Below are positions 53,080 to 60,908 of a stretch of 64,000 bases of DNA, piece after piece. A program made the position numbers and the translations under genes. The notes below the pieces were generated by a model. It had not been told where the DNA came from. It saw nothing but the letters and a program-made list of their open reading frames with translations, and searched no databases. The stretch is taken from NCBI GenBank assembly GCA_963715445.1, contig OY970240.1, positions 496,001 to 560,000 of the forward strand. Direction: 5' to 3'. Numbering within the stretch: position 1 is the first letter of the stretch; each line of letters begins with the position of its first letter. The stretch is from JAAYBF01 sp963715445. Its GTDB lineage: Bacteria; Actinomycetota; Thermoleophilia; Solirubrobacterales; Thermoleophilaceae.

Positions 53080-54453
53080 ATGGAGCCCGACCACTTGAAG
53101 CCGGCTCGGCCGATGGGCATCGAAGCCAGTCGGCTCAAGGGCCCCTTCCCCGTCGGCGAGTATGCGGAGGCGCTGGCGGAACGGCTGCGCAGCTTCGCCC
53201 ACGTCCAGGTGTTCGGCGAGGTCTCCGGGCTCGGGATCCGCAAGAGCGCCGTCTTCTTCGAGCTGCGCGACGATCGCGGCGCGCTCCCCTGCGTCATGTG
53301 GCGCAGCCACTACGAACGCTCCGGGGTGAAGCTGGAGAACGGCGCGCAGGTGGTGGCGGCGGGCGGGTGCGACTACTACCCGGGCAGCTCGACCTCCTCT
53401 CCCGCGTTCAGGTTTCGCGTCACGGATATCAAGGTGGCCGGCGAGGGCGAGCTGCTCGCGCAGATCGAGCGGCTGCGCCGGCGGCTCCATCAGGAGGGCC
53501 TGTTCGAGCCGCAGAAGCAGCTCCAACGCCCCGCCCTCCCGCGCACGATCGGCGTCGTGACCGGCGAAGGCGGCAAGGCGCGCGACGACGTGCTCGCCGG
53601 CCTCGCCCGCCGCGGCTGGGGCGGCAGGCTCGTATGGGGATTCGCCCCGGTGCAGGATCGCCGCGCCGCTCCGGCGATCGCCCGTGCCCTCCAGGATCTC
53701 GCCGCGAGCGGCGTGGAGACGATCGTGGTCGCGCGCGGCGGCGGCTCGGTCATGGACCTGATGGCCTTCTCCGACGAGACGCTCTGCCGCACCGTCGCGA
53801 TGCTGCCCGTGCCGGTCATCGCAAGCGTCGGCCACCACACCGACAGGACGCTGATCGACGACGTCGCGGCGGTCTCCTGCTCGACCCCCACGCACGCTGC
53901 CGAGGCGGCCGTCCCCATCCACTGCCACGAGGCCCGCCTCGCCACGCTCGCCGCAGTGCAGAGGCTCGATGCGGGCGGACGCAGGGCGCTCGTGGACCGG
54001 GCGCGGCGCCTGCTCTCGCTCTCCCGCGCCCCGAGCGACCAGCTGCTCCACCGGCGGACGGCGCTGCGGCAGAAGGCCCGCGAGCTGCGCGCCTCGGGAG
54101 ATCGTCAGGTGGCCCTGCGCCACGACGAGGCCGCGCGTCACGCGCAGACCGTCTGGCGACGGGCTCTGGCGACCGGGCGGGAGCACCGCCTGGCAGCGGA
54201 GGCGCTCGGCGGCACCGGGCACGAGCTCTCACGCGCCGCGGGCGCCTCGCTCTCGCGCCGGCGGCGGGACCTGGAGCAGCTGCGCACCACCCTGATGGCG
54301 CACGACCCCGGCCGCACGCTCGAGCGCGGCTACGCCCTGGTGGAGGACCCCGCCGGCGAGATCGTGATGAGCGCCGCAGAGGCGCGCGCGGCCGGCCATG
54401 TGTCGCTCCGCTTCCACGACGATCGCGTTCCCGCAAGGATCGAGGACCAATGA
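53080..54453 (+). CDS. xseA: exodeoxyribonuclease VII large subunit
   Basis: 457 aa from ATG 53080 (ATG 53113 also fits). N-terminal OB fold (HVQVFGEVSGLGIRKSAVFFELRD), then the catalytic domain: PRTIGVVTGEGGKARDDVL, VARGGGSVMDLMAFSDE and ASVGHHTDRTLIDDVA, and a coiled-coil C-terminus. With XseB it degrades single-stranded DNA from both ends to oligonucleotides. The stop overlaps xseB by ATGA. Confidence 0.94.
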   Translation: MEPDHLKPARPMGIEASRLKGPFPVGEYAEALAERLRSFAHVQVFGEVSGLGIRKSAVFFELRDDRGALPCVMWRSHYERSGVKLENGAQVVAAGGCDYYPGSSTSSPAFRFRVTDIKVAGEGELLAQIERLRRRLHQEGLFEPQKQLQRPALPRTIGVVTGEGGKARDDVLAGLARRGWGGRLVWGFAPVQDRRAAPAIARALQDLAASGVETIVVARGGGSVMDLMAFSDETLCRTVAMLPVPVIASVGHHTDRTLIDDVAAVSCSTPTHAAEAAVPIHCHEARLATLAAVQRLDAGGRRALVDRARRLLSLSRAPSDQLLHRRTALRQKARELRASGDRQVALRHDEAARHAQTVWRRALATGREHRLAAEALGGTGHELSRAAGASLSRRRRDLEQLRTTLMAHDPGRTLERGYALVEDPAGEIVMSAAEARAAGHVSLRFHDDRVPARIEDQ

Positions 54454-54698
54454 ACGACACGCTCAAGAGCTACGAGACAGCGGCCGCCCGCCTCGAGGAG
54501 ATCGTCAAGCGGCTGGACTCCGGCGCCGCCGGGCTGCGTGAGACGCTCGACCTCGTCAAGGAGGGACAGGGCCTCGTCGAGTACTGCGCCGGTGAGCTGG
54601 ACGCGGTCGGCAAGGGCCTCGAGGAGCTTCGCCTCGACGAGCTCATCGCACGCCTCGAGACGAGCGGCACGCGTCCTGCCCCGCCCCCCTCCGCCTGA
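54450..54698 (+). CDS. xseB: exodeoxyribonuclease VII small subunit
   Basis: 82 aa. Helical: YETAAARLEEIVKRLDSGAAGL (about 8-29), LVKEGQGLVEYCAGELD, typical of XseB, then a Pro-rich tail. Several copies bind the XseA coiled coil. ATGA overlap with xseA. Confidence 0.93.
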   Translation: MNDTLKSYETAAARLEEIVKRLDSGAAGLRETLDLVKEGQGLVEYCAGELDAVGKGLEELRLDELIARLETSGTRPAPPPSA

Positions 54699-54699
54699 C

Positions 54700-54972
54700 G
54701 TGCCCGTCCCACCCGAGCACCGCGAGTTCGCCCGCCAGGCCGAGCTCTCCCTGACCGTCGATCCGCTGCCCACCTTCGAGAACCTCTCCGAGGCGACCGG
54801 CGTCCCCGTCGACACGCTCGTCCACCACGCGCTCGTGCGCTGGACCTCGGCCGGAGCCGAGGCGCTCCTCTCGCTCGAGCCTCAGGCCCTCACCGAGCTG
54901 ATGGCCGCCCGCCGCGCCGAGGACTGGCCCAAGGTCGCGGGCATCCTCGACTGGCTCGACTCCGGCCGCTAG
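54700..54972 (+). CDS. small protein, DUF6027-like
   Basis: 90 aa from GTG one base after xseB. The core VDPLPTFENLSEATGVPVDTLVHHALVRWTSAG (about 21-53) resembles the DUF6027 pattern seen downstream in actinobacterial genomes; I am moderately sure of that name. It looks like a small helix-turn-helix-like bundle. Translational coupling to xseAB suggests a nucleic-acid link, but nothing proves it. Confidence 0.75.
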   Translation: MPVPPEHREFARQAELSLTVDPLPTFENLSEATGVPVDTLVHHALVRWTSAGAEALLSLEPQALTELMAARRAEDWPKVAGILDWLDSGR

Positions 54973-55022
54973 ACAGCCGAAGACACGCGCCGGATCATTA
55001 GTAGGGACCCCAAACTCTCCAT

Positions 55023-55100
55023 CCGCGGGTGGTGCGGGGGGAGGCTTTGCGCGCGCAGCTTGCGAGCACGGAAAGCCTCCCCCCGCGACAGGACCCGCGG
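55023..55100. repeat. large nested hairpin with conserved 23-base loop, copy 2
   Basis: Outer stem CCGCGGGT (55023-55030) with ACCCGCGG (55093-55100), the same as copy 1. Inner perfect 14-bp stem CGGGGGGAGGCTTT (55035-55048) with AAAGCCTCCCCCCG (55072-55085). Loop 55049-55071 is the reverse complement of the 40 kb loop with one change. It lies between convergent genes, 37 bases from the thiolase stop. Confidence 0.7.
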
Positions 55101-55137
55101 CCACCAGGCCACGGGCCCTGCTGATGGTTCGAGTGAG

Positions 55138-56307
55138 CTAGATGCGCTCGAGCAGGGTGCCGGTGCCGATCCCGCCGCCGCAGCACATGGTCACGAGGCC
55201 GACGTTCTTGTCGGAGCGCTCGAGCTCGTGCAGGAGCGTGGTGATCAGGCGCGCGCCGGTGGAGCCGAGCGGATGCCCGAGCGCCATCGCGCCGCCGTTG
55301 ACGTTGACCCGGTCCATGTCGGGCTCGAGCTCGCGCTGCCAGGCCGCTACGACCGGGGCGAACGCCTCGTTGACCTCGAACAGGTCGATGTCGTCGATCT
55401 TCATGCCGTTGCGCTCGAGCAGCTTGCGCGTGGCGGGGATCGGGCCGGTGAGCATGATCACCGGGTCTACGCCGACCGTCACCTGGTCGACGATGCGGGC
55501 ACGCGGCTTGAGGCCGAGCGCCTCGGCCTTGCCGCGCTCCATCAGCAGGATCGCGGCGGCGCCGTCGGAGATCTGCGAGGAGTTGGCGGCAGTGATCTTG
55601 CCGTCCTCCTTGAACGCGGGCTTCAGGCTCGCGAGCGTCTCGATGTCGGTGCCGGGGCGGATTCCCTGGTCCGTGACGTAGGTGTCGCCGTTGACCGAGA
55701 ACGGGACGATCTCGCGCTCGAAGCGACCCTCCTCGGTCGCCTGGTGGGCGAGCTTGTGGGAGCGGACCGCGAGCTCGTCGAGCTCGGAGCGGGGGATCTC
55801 CCACTGGTCGGCGATCATCTCGGCCGAGAGGCCCTGCGGGATCAGGTTGTACTTCTCCATCAGCTCGGGCGAGAAGGGCGAGCCGTACTCGCCGATGACC
55901 TTCATGCCGTCGCCGAACCCGATGTGGCCCATGTGCTCCACGCCGGAGCCGATCGCGCAGTCGAGCACGCCGGCGCCGATCTGGGCGGCTGCGAAGTTGA
56001 CGGCCTGCTGGGCGGAGCCGCACTGACGGTCGATCGTGGTGGCGGGCGTCTCCATCGGAAGGCCGGCCTCGAGCCAGGCGTTGCGGCCGATGTTGTAGGC
56101 CTGCTCGCCGAACTGCTGGACGCAGCCGGTGATCACGTCCTCGACCTCGGCGCCCTCGATGCCGGCGCGCTCTACGACCTCGCTGTAGGTCTTCGCCAGC
56201 AGGTTGCTGGGATGGACGTCCTTGTAGTAGCCCTTCTCCTTGTGACCGCGCCCGATCGGGGTGCGCACGGCCTCGACGATGACGACCTCACGGCTTCCGT
56301 TTCGCAT
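55138..56307 (-). CDS. thiolase (acetyl-CoA acyltransferase)
   Basis: 389 aa. Nucleophile C96 in DRQCGSAQQAV, H345 in GGAMALGHPLGSTGAR and C375 in the C-terminal MCCGGGIGTG. Opening VVIVEAVRTPIGRG is classic. It cleaves 3-ketoacyl-CoA (or makes acetoacetyl-CoA). A TTGACT/AGTCAA operator lies 79 bases upstream between it and the divergent hydroxyacyl-CoA dehydrogenase, indicating shared control with the acyl-CoA dehydrogenase at 46.7 kb. Confidence 0.94.
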   Translation of the reverse strand: MRNGSREVVIVEAVRTPIGRGHKEKGYYKDVHPSNLLAKTYSEVVERAGIEGAEVEDVITGCVQQFGEQAYNIGRNAWLEAGLPMETPATTIDRQCGSAQQAVNFAAAQIGAGVLDCAIGSGVEHMGHIGFGDGMKVIGEYGSPFSPELMEKYNLIPQGLSAEMIADQWEIPRSELDELAVRSHKLAHQATEEGRFEREIVPFSVNGDTYVTDQGIRPGTDIETLASLKPAFKEDGKITAANSSQISDGAAAILLMERGKAEALGLKPRARIVDQVTVGVDPVIMLTGPIPATRKLLERNGMKIDDIDLFEVNEAFAPVVAAWQRELEPDMDRVNVNGGAMALGHPLGSTGARLITTLLHELERSDKNVGLVTMCCGGGIGTGTLLERI

Positions 56308-56385
56308 CCTGGAGCTCCTTTTCGCAAAGTATTGCTGCGGCGGGGAGGGGCGCCTCGGCCGTCCTCCTACCTCAAGGCTACTCGA

Positions 56386-56401
56386 TTGACTGGCGAGTCA
56401 A
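56386..56401. promoter_or_regulatory. TetR-type operator between thiolase and HBDH genes
   Basis: TTGACTGGCGAGTCAA, same arms and spacing as the two sites at 47.9 kb, with a different spacer. It sits between divergent thiolase (start 56307) and 3-hydroxyacyl-CoA dehydrogenase (start 56464), so a single bound protein could control both. Confidence 0.7.
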
Positions 56402-56463
56402 CCAGGGCTCGTCGGGCTCGCCGAGGGGCACGGCCCCGCCCGCTTGCGTAGGGTGCCGACCCC

Positions 56464-57237
56464 ATGGCGGTGGATCGCGGTGAGCGTGTTGGCATAGCCG
56501 GCAGCGGTGCGATCGCGTGCGGCCTGGCGCGGCTCGTGGGGCGCGACGGAGGCGCCGTGCTCTGGGCTCGCAGCGAGCAGTCCGCCGAGCGTGCCCGTGC
56601 GGCGGTAGGCGAGGACGCCACCGTGGTGACCGACCTCGCCGAGCTCGCCGACAGGACGGTCGTCGTGGAGGCGGTGACGGAGGACATGGCCGTCAAGTCC
56701 GAACTGCTCGCGCGCCTGGATGCCGTGCTCCCGGCGGAGGCCCTGCTCGCCTCGACCACCTCGTCGCTGTCCGTAGCCGAGCTGGCCGCCGCGTCTGGCC
56801 GGCCCGACCGGTTCGGCGCGCTGCACCTCTTCAACCCCGTGGAGAAGATGAAGCTGGTCGAGCTCGCCTTCCCCGCGGCGGCGACCCGGGAGACCCGGGA
56901 GCGCTTCTCGGCCCTCTGCGAGTCGCTCGACCGGACCCCGATCGAGGTTCCCGACACCCCGGGCTTCGTCGTCAACCGCCTGCTCTTCCCCTACCTCTTC
57001 GACGCGGTTCGCCTCATGGGCGAGAGCGGCCTCACGCCGGAGGCGGTGGACACCTGCATGACGCTCGGCGCGGCGCACCCGATGGGCCCGCTCGCGCTGC
57101 TCGACTTCGTGGGCCTCGACGTGGCGGTGGCGATCGGCGAGTCCCTCGGGGTCGAGGTGCCGCCCGCCCTGGTCGAGCTCGTGGATGCCGGCCGCCTCGG
57201 GCGCAAGAGCGGCGCCGGCTTCTACGGCTACTTCTGA
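56464..57237 (+). CDS. 3-hydroxyacyl-CoA dehydrogenase
   Basis: 257 aa, short for the family (about 280-310). Rossmann loop G13-S-G15-A-I-A18 has Ala at the third Gly position. Later motifs include VVVEAVTEDMAVK, LHLFNPVEKMKLVEL (catalytic His) and TPGFVVNRLLFPYL. The C-terminal domain ends RKSGAGFYGYF. It oxidises 3-hydroxyacyl-CoA with NAD(P)H exchange. It is divergent from thiolase over a shared operator, so both steps of beta-oxidation are likely co-regulated. Confidence 0.92.
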   Translation: MAVDRGERVGIAGSGAIACGLARLVGRDGGAVLWARSEQSAERARAAVGEDATVVTDLAELADRTVVVEAVTEDMAVKSELLARLDAVLPAEALLASTTSSLSVAELAAASGRPDRFGALHLFNPVEKMKLVELAFPAAATRETRERFSALCESLDRTPIEVPDTPGFVVNRLLFPYLFDAVRLMGESGLTPEAVDTCMTLGAAHPMGPLALLDFVGLDVAVAIGESLGVEVPPALVELVDAGRLGRKSGAGFYGYF

Positions 57238-57283
57238 CCTAGCCCCGCGCCCCGGCGGTCCTGGCCAGGACGCAGGGAGCGAC

Positions 57284-57321
57284 GTGTGCGCCAGCACACG
57301 AGCGACCGAGGACACCGCCAG
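57284..57321. repeat. hairpin repeat of convergent gene ends, copy 2
   Basis: GTGTGC-GCCA-GCACAC (57284-57299) followed by the same 25-base segment (57297-57321) as at 5893-5917. It lies 17 bases before the minus-strand CNNM stop and after the HBDH gene. Stem change relative to copy 1 is compensated. Confidence 0.6.
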
Positions 57322-57338
57322 GAGCGTCGAGGTGCGGG

Positions 57339-58685
57339 CTAGGCGCCTTCGGAGGCTTCGCGGGGCTCTGGCGCAGAAGGCGGCAGCTCGCCGCTGTGGT
57401 CGCGGATGCGGATCGCCTCGATCCGGTTCTCGCGCACGGACTCGACCCTGAGCGAGTAGCCGTTGGTGCGGACCATGTCGCCGCGCTTGGGCAGGCGGCC
57501 GAGCTCGCCGAAGATGTAGCCGCCCACGGAGTTGTAGGCGTCGGAGTCCACCGGCAGCTCGAGGCCGTAGTCCTCCAGGTCCATGATCGGGACGTGGCCG
57601 CGGACCCACCAGTCGCCGTTGGCGAGCTGCCGCACGCCCGCCACGGCCGGGTCGGTCTCGTCGGCGATCTCGCCGACCACCTCCTCGACGATGTCCTCGA
57701 TCGAGACGATCCCCGCGGTGCGCCCGTACTCGTCCACGATCACGGCGATCGACGCGCGCTCGCGCTGGAGGTCGGCCAGCAGGTCGTCGAGCGGCTTGGT
57801 CTCGGGAACGATCAGCGCGTCCTTGACGCTGCCCTCGATGGACGCCTCGGGCCCCTCGCGCAGCACGCGCCGCGCCAGCGAGTTGTTGTGGACGATCCCC
57901 CGGATGCGATCCGTGTTGCCCTCCTCGATCACCACCAGGCGGGTGTGACCCGAGTCCACGCAGCGCAGGAGCGCCGCCTCGGCGGTCTCCGACACGTCGA
58001 CGGTGACCACCGCCGGTATCGGCGTCATGACCTGACGCGCCTGCTGCTCGTGCAGGTGGAAGACGCCGGAGAGCATCCCCGCCTCACCCGGGTCGAGCTT
58101 GCCGCCGACCGCGCTGCGAGCGATCATCAGCTTCAGATCCTCCGAGGAGGAGATCTCCTCGAACTCGGCCTTCGGGTTGACGCCGAGGCTGCGCAGCATC
58201 GCGTTCGATGCGGAGTTGAGCGCCCAGATGAACGGCTTGAAGGTGGCGCGGAAAGCCTGCAGCAGGCGAGAGGCGCGGACGGCCGTGCTCTCCGGGCGGG
58301 TGATCGCGTAGATCTTCGGCACCTGCTCGCCGACCGTGATGTGCGCGCTGGTGACCAGGAGGTAGGCCAGCGCGAATGCGAGCACCACGGCGACCCCATG
58401 GCCGAAGACCTCGCCGAGCGGCTCCTCCAGGAGGCTCGCGACGGCGGGCTCGCCGAGGAAGCCGATGCCGATCGACGCCATCGTGATCCCCAGCTGGCAG
58501 GCCGACAGGTACTCGTCGATCCGATCGACCTGACGCCCGGCGAGCGCTGCGCCGCGTACCCCTTCGCGCTCGAGCTCGTCGAGCTTGCTCTCCCGCGTGC
58601 GCACGAGGGCGAACTCCGCGGCCACGAAGAAGCCGTTGGCGGCGACGAGCACGGCTACGCCGACCAGGAGCAGAAGCTCGGTCAT
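57339..58685 (-). CDS. CNNM/CorC (hemolysin) family transporter
   Basis: 448 aa from ATG 58685. DUF21/CNNM membrane domain (about 1-200) with AANGFFVAAEFALVRTRESKLDELE, two CBS domains (about 210-335; MTPIPAVVTVDVSE and ASIAVIVDEYGRTAGIVSIEDI) and a C-terminal CorC_HlyC domain. These proteins move or sense Mg2+ (or Co2+). The hemolysin name is historical. Confidence 0.92.
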   Translation of the reverse strand: MTELLLLVGVAVLVAANGFFVAAEFALVRTRESKLDELEREGVRGAALAGRQVDRIDEYLSACQLGITMASIGIGFLGEPAVASLLEEPLGEVFGHGVAVVLAFALAYLLVTSAHITVGEQVPKIYAITRPESTAVRASRLLQAFRATFKPFIWALNSASNAMLRSLGVNPKAEFEEISSSEDLKLMIARSAVGGKLDPGEAGMLSGVFHLHEQQARQVMTPIPAVVTVDVSETAEAALLRCVDSGHTRLVVIEEGNTDRIRGIVHNNSLARRVLREGPEASIEGSVKDALIVPETKPLDDLLADLQRERASIAVIVDEYGRTAGIVSIEDIVEEVVGEIADETDPAVAGVRQLANGDWWVRGHVPIMDLEDYGLELPVDSDAYNSVGGYIFGELGRLPKRGDMVRTNGYSLRVESVRENRIEAIRIRDHSGELPPSAPEPREASEGA

Positions 58686-58825
58686 GCCGCACCCCAACGG
58701 GCCGGCTCTAGGCCCCGGGCGAGGCTACTTCGAGGAGGTTCGTCGTCGCTCATCGAGGACGCGGAAAAGGTAGCAGTCACTGGCGGTCGTATCTGAGGCA
58801 CCGGCGGCCGGAGGCGCGGCGACGC

Positions 58826-59116
58826 CTAGGCGAGCGCGTCGAGGCGCTCGGCGAGCTCGAAGTCAGAGGGGGTCAGGCCGCCTTCGGAGTGGGTCGTGAT
58901 CGTGATCGTCACGGTGTCCCACGAAACCTCGAGGTCGGGATGGTGGTTCAGCTCCTCGGCAACGGCGGCGATCCGGTTCACGAGCTCGACTGAGCCCGCG
59001 AAGTCATCGCGCTTCTCCTCTTTCGAGATCGCGCCGTCCTTGAGCACCCAGCCGTCGAGCTCCTCCGCTCGGCGCTGAGTCTCCTCCTGTGAGAGCAGTC
59101 CCATGGGAGTGATCAT
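58826..59116 (-). CDS. 4a-hydroxytetrahydrobiopterin dehydratase (PCD)
   Basis: 96 aa from ATG 59116 (ATG 59104 also fits). Signature ELNHHPDLEVSWDTVTITI (about 55-73) and GGLTPSDFELA are the pterin-4a-carbinolamine dehydratase pattern. It dehydrates 4a-hydroxytetrahydrobiopterin after aromatic hydroxylation, or has another pterin-related role in bacteria lacking such hydroxylases. No phenylalanine hydroxylase is visible. Confidence 0.9.
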   Translation of the reverse strand: MITPMGLLSQEETQRRAEELDGWVLKDGAISKEEKRDDFAGSVELVNRIAAVAEELNHHPDLEVSWDTVTITITTHSEGGLTPSDFELAERLDALA

Positions 59117-59134
59117 GGCAGCCCGGCGCGCGGA

Positions 59135-59959
59135 TCAGGCAACGCTGGCCGAGACGACGATCGAGCCGACGATCGAAGCGACCCCGATCGCGACCGCGAT
59201 CAGCATCCCGAGACTCTCTGGTGCCCGCATGCGGGGGACCAGCTCGTACATCGCGAGCGCAGCCAGCACCCCGCCCACGAGACCCCCGATGTGGCCGCCG
59301 ATCGAGATGCCCGGGATCGTGAACGTGATCAGCAGGTTGAGGCCGATCCAGAGCCCGATCCCGCTCTCCATCGGATTGATTCCGCGGTTCCGCATGACCA
59401 CGACGGCGGCGCCCATCAAGCCGAAGATCGCACCGGAGGCCCCCGCGGTGGCGGCTTCGGGCTCGAACAGGAGCGCCCCGTACGAGCCGGCCAGCAGCGA
59501 GACGAAGTAGATGAGCCCGAACCGCAGGCGTCCGACCGTGGTCTCCAGCATCGAGCCGAGGACGTAGAGGGCGAACATGTTGAACATCAGATGGATCAGC
59601 CCCGTGTGGAGGAAGCCGGCAGTGAGCAGGCGCCAGTACTCCCCCTGGTCGATCCAGAAGCGCGACACCGCGCCGTCGGCGAGCAGCGACGACTGCCCGA
59701 TGCCTCCCCCGCCGGTGGCGCTCGCCCCGCTCAGGAACGCGCCGAGCGCGACGGCGACGTTGATCCCGATCAGCACGTAGGTGAGGGTCGGCTCGCCGCT
59801 CAGGGAGGCGGCTGTGCGGACCTTGGTGCTCTGGCGCGCGCACTCCGGGCAGCGCATGCCCACCGGCGTCGTGGTCATGCAATCCGGGCAGATCGGCCGC
59901 GCGCAGTTCGAGCACGAGACCCCGGTCTGCCGCGTGGGATGCCGGTAGCAGGTCTCCAT
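59135..59959 (-). CDS. rhomboid protease with N-terminal zinc-binding domain
   Basis: 274 aa. Cys/His-rich N-terminus (C4, H7, C16, C19, C24, C27, C37, C40), B-box- or ribbon-like. Six or so membrane helices follow, with catalytic S175 in GASGAIFG and H223 in GGHIGGLVGG. LTAGFLHTGLIHLMFNMFAL is the conserved first helices. It cuts single-pass proteins inside the membrane. The zinc domain probably faces the cytosol and recruits partners. Confidence 0.9.
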   Translation of the reverse strand: METCYRHPTRQTGVSCSNCARPICPDCMTTTPVGMRCPECARQSTKVRTAASLSGEPTLTYVLIGINVAVALGAFLSGASATGGGGIGQSSLLADGAVSRFWIDQGEYWRLLTAGFLHTGLIHLMFNMFALYVLGSMLETTVGRLRFGLIYFVSLLAGSYGALLFEPEAATAGASGAIFGLMGAAVVVMRNRGINPMESGIGLWIGLNLLITFTIPGISIGGHIGGLVGGVLAALAMYELVPRMRAPESLGMLIAVAIGVASIVGSIVVSASVA

Positions 59960-60003
59960 TCACCGGGACACTAGTGGGGCGCGCGCCTCGACCAACGCCT
60001 TGG

Positions 60004-60333
60004 TTAAAGGCGGCGCTGGAGGTCGTCCGCGGCCTTGCGCAGGCTTCGCTCCACCTCGCGGAGGGTGGAGCCGGGCCGCCGGCTGTGCTGCCGCGCCCTC
60101 ACGACCACCAGTGCGCCCGCGGCAACCCCGCCGACCACGAGCGCAGCGGCGGGGCGACCCCAGTTGCGCGGGTCGCGCATGGCGCTCAGCTCCCACTCGG
60201 CCAGCTCCTCGGCCGCCAAGTCCGTGATGTCCGAGAGGCTCCGCTCGAGCCGGTCCGTCATGCCCTCCGAGGGCTCGATCGGGACGAGCGCAGAGCGCAG
60301 CAGGGTCTCGACGTCAGTGAACTCCGCGCTCAT
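60004..60333 (-). CDS. small single-pass membrane protein, candidate anti-sigma factor
   Basis: 109 aa. A cytosolic N-terminal half (EFTDVETLLRSALVPIEPSEGMTDRLERSL), a membrane helix (about 61-79, AAALVVGGVAAGALVVV) and a basic C-tail. It overlaps the ECF sigma stop by ATGA, the arrangement of sigma/anti-sigma pairs. No ZAS HxxxCxxC motif is seen, so the role is inferred from context. Confidence 0.72.
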   Translation of the reverse strand: MSAEFTDVETLLRSALVPIEPSEGMTDRLERSLSDITDLAAEELAEWELSAMRDPRNWGRPAAALVVGGVAAGALVVVRARQHSRRPGSTLREVERSLRKAADDLQRRL

Positions 60334-60872
60334 CCCACCTCACCCGCCTTTTCCTTCAGCCCCTGCTCGAGCTGCTTGATCGCGCGATGTATCAGCACCT
60401 TCGTGGCCCCCTCCGTTCGATCGAGCGCCCGCGCGATCTCCCGGTTGTCCATGCCGAGGGCGAACCGCATGATCAAAGCCTCGCGACGGTCCTCTGGAAG
60501 CTCGGAGACCCCGCGCAGGACGTCCTGCAGCTCCTGTCTTCCCTCGACGAGGTCCTCCGTGCTGTGCGGTGCCGACACGATCGCCGCATCCTCCAGATGG
60601 GTCTGGGGCTTTCGCGAGCGATCGCGGTAGTAGTTGGCGGCGAGGTTGTGCGCGATGCGGATCAGCCACGGCCGCAGCGGCCGTCCGTCCGACTCGCGCT
60701 GAGCCCTCTCGAAGTGCCGGTAGGCCTGCAGGAAGGTCTGCTCGGTGAGGTCCTCGGCGTCGTGGTGATCCCCCACCCGGTAGTAGGCGTAGCTGTAGAC
60801 ATCGCGCAGATGCGCGCGATACAGCTCGGTGAAGTCCGCGTCCAGCCTGCTCTTGTCGACGACGTCGTGCAC
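60330..60872 (-). CDS. ECF RNA polymerase sigma factor
   Basis: 180 aa from GTG. Region 2 is DVYSYAYYRVGDHHDAEDLTEQTFLQAYRHF (about 25-55), with a -10-binding helix; region 4 has LPEDRREALIMRFALGMDNREIARAL (about 124-149) and a recognition helix TEGATKVLIHRAIKQL. It lacks regions 1 and 3, as ECF factors do. Stop overlaps the membrane partner gene. Confidence 0.93.
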   Translation of the reverse strand: MHDVVDKSRLDADFTELYRAHLRDVYSYAYYRVGDHHDAEDLTEQTFLQAYRHFERAQRESDGRPLRPWLIRIAHNLAANYYRDRSRKPQTHLEDAAIVSAPHSTEDLVEGRQELQDVLRGVSELPEDRREALIMRFALGMDNREIARALDRTEGATKVLIHRAIKQLEQGLKEKAGEVG

Positions 60873-60908
60873 GCATGGCCACCCTACTCCCGTACCGCGG
60901 CGGCCCGA

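Noticed and set aside
39847..55104. Two predicted peptides near 39.9 and 55.0 kb that share FPCSQAARAK
   Set aside because: The similarity comes from the dispersed hairpin loop being read on one strand, not from a protein family; no start signals or conserved protein features.
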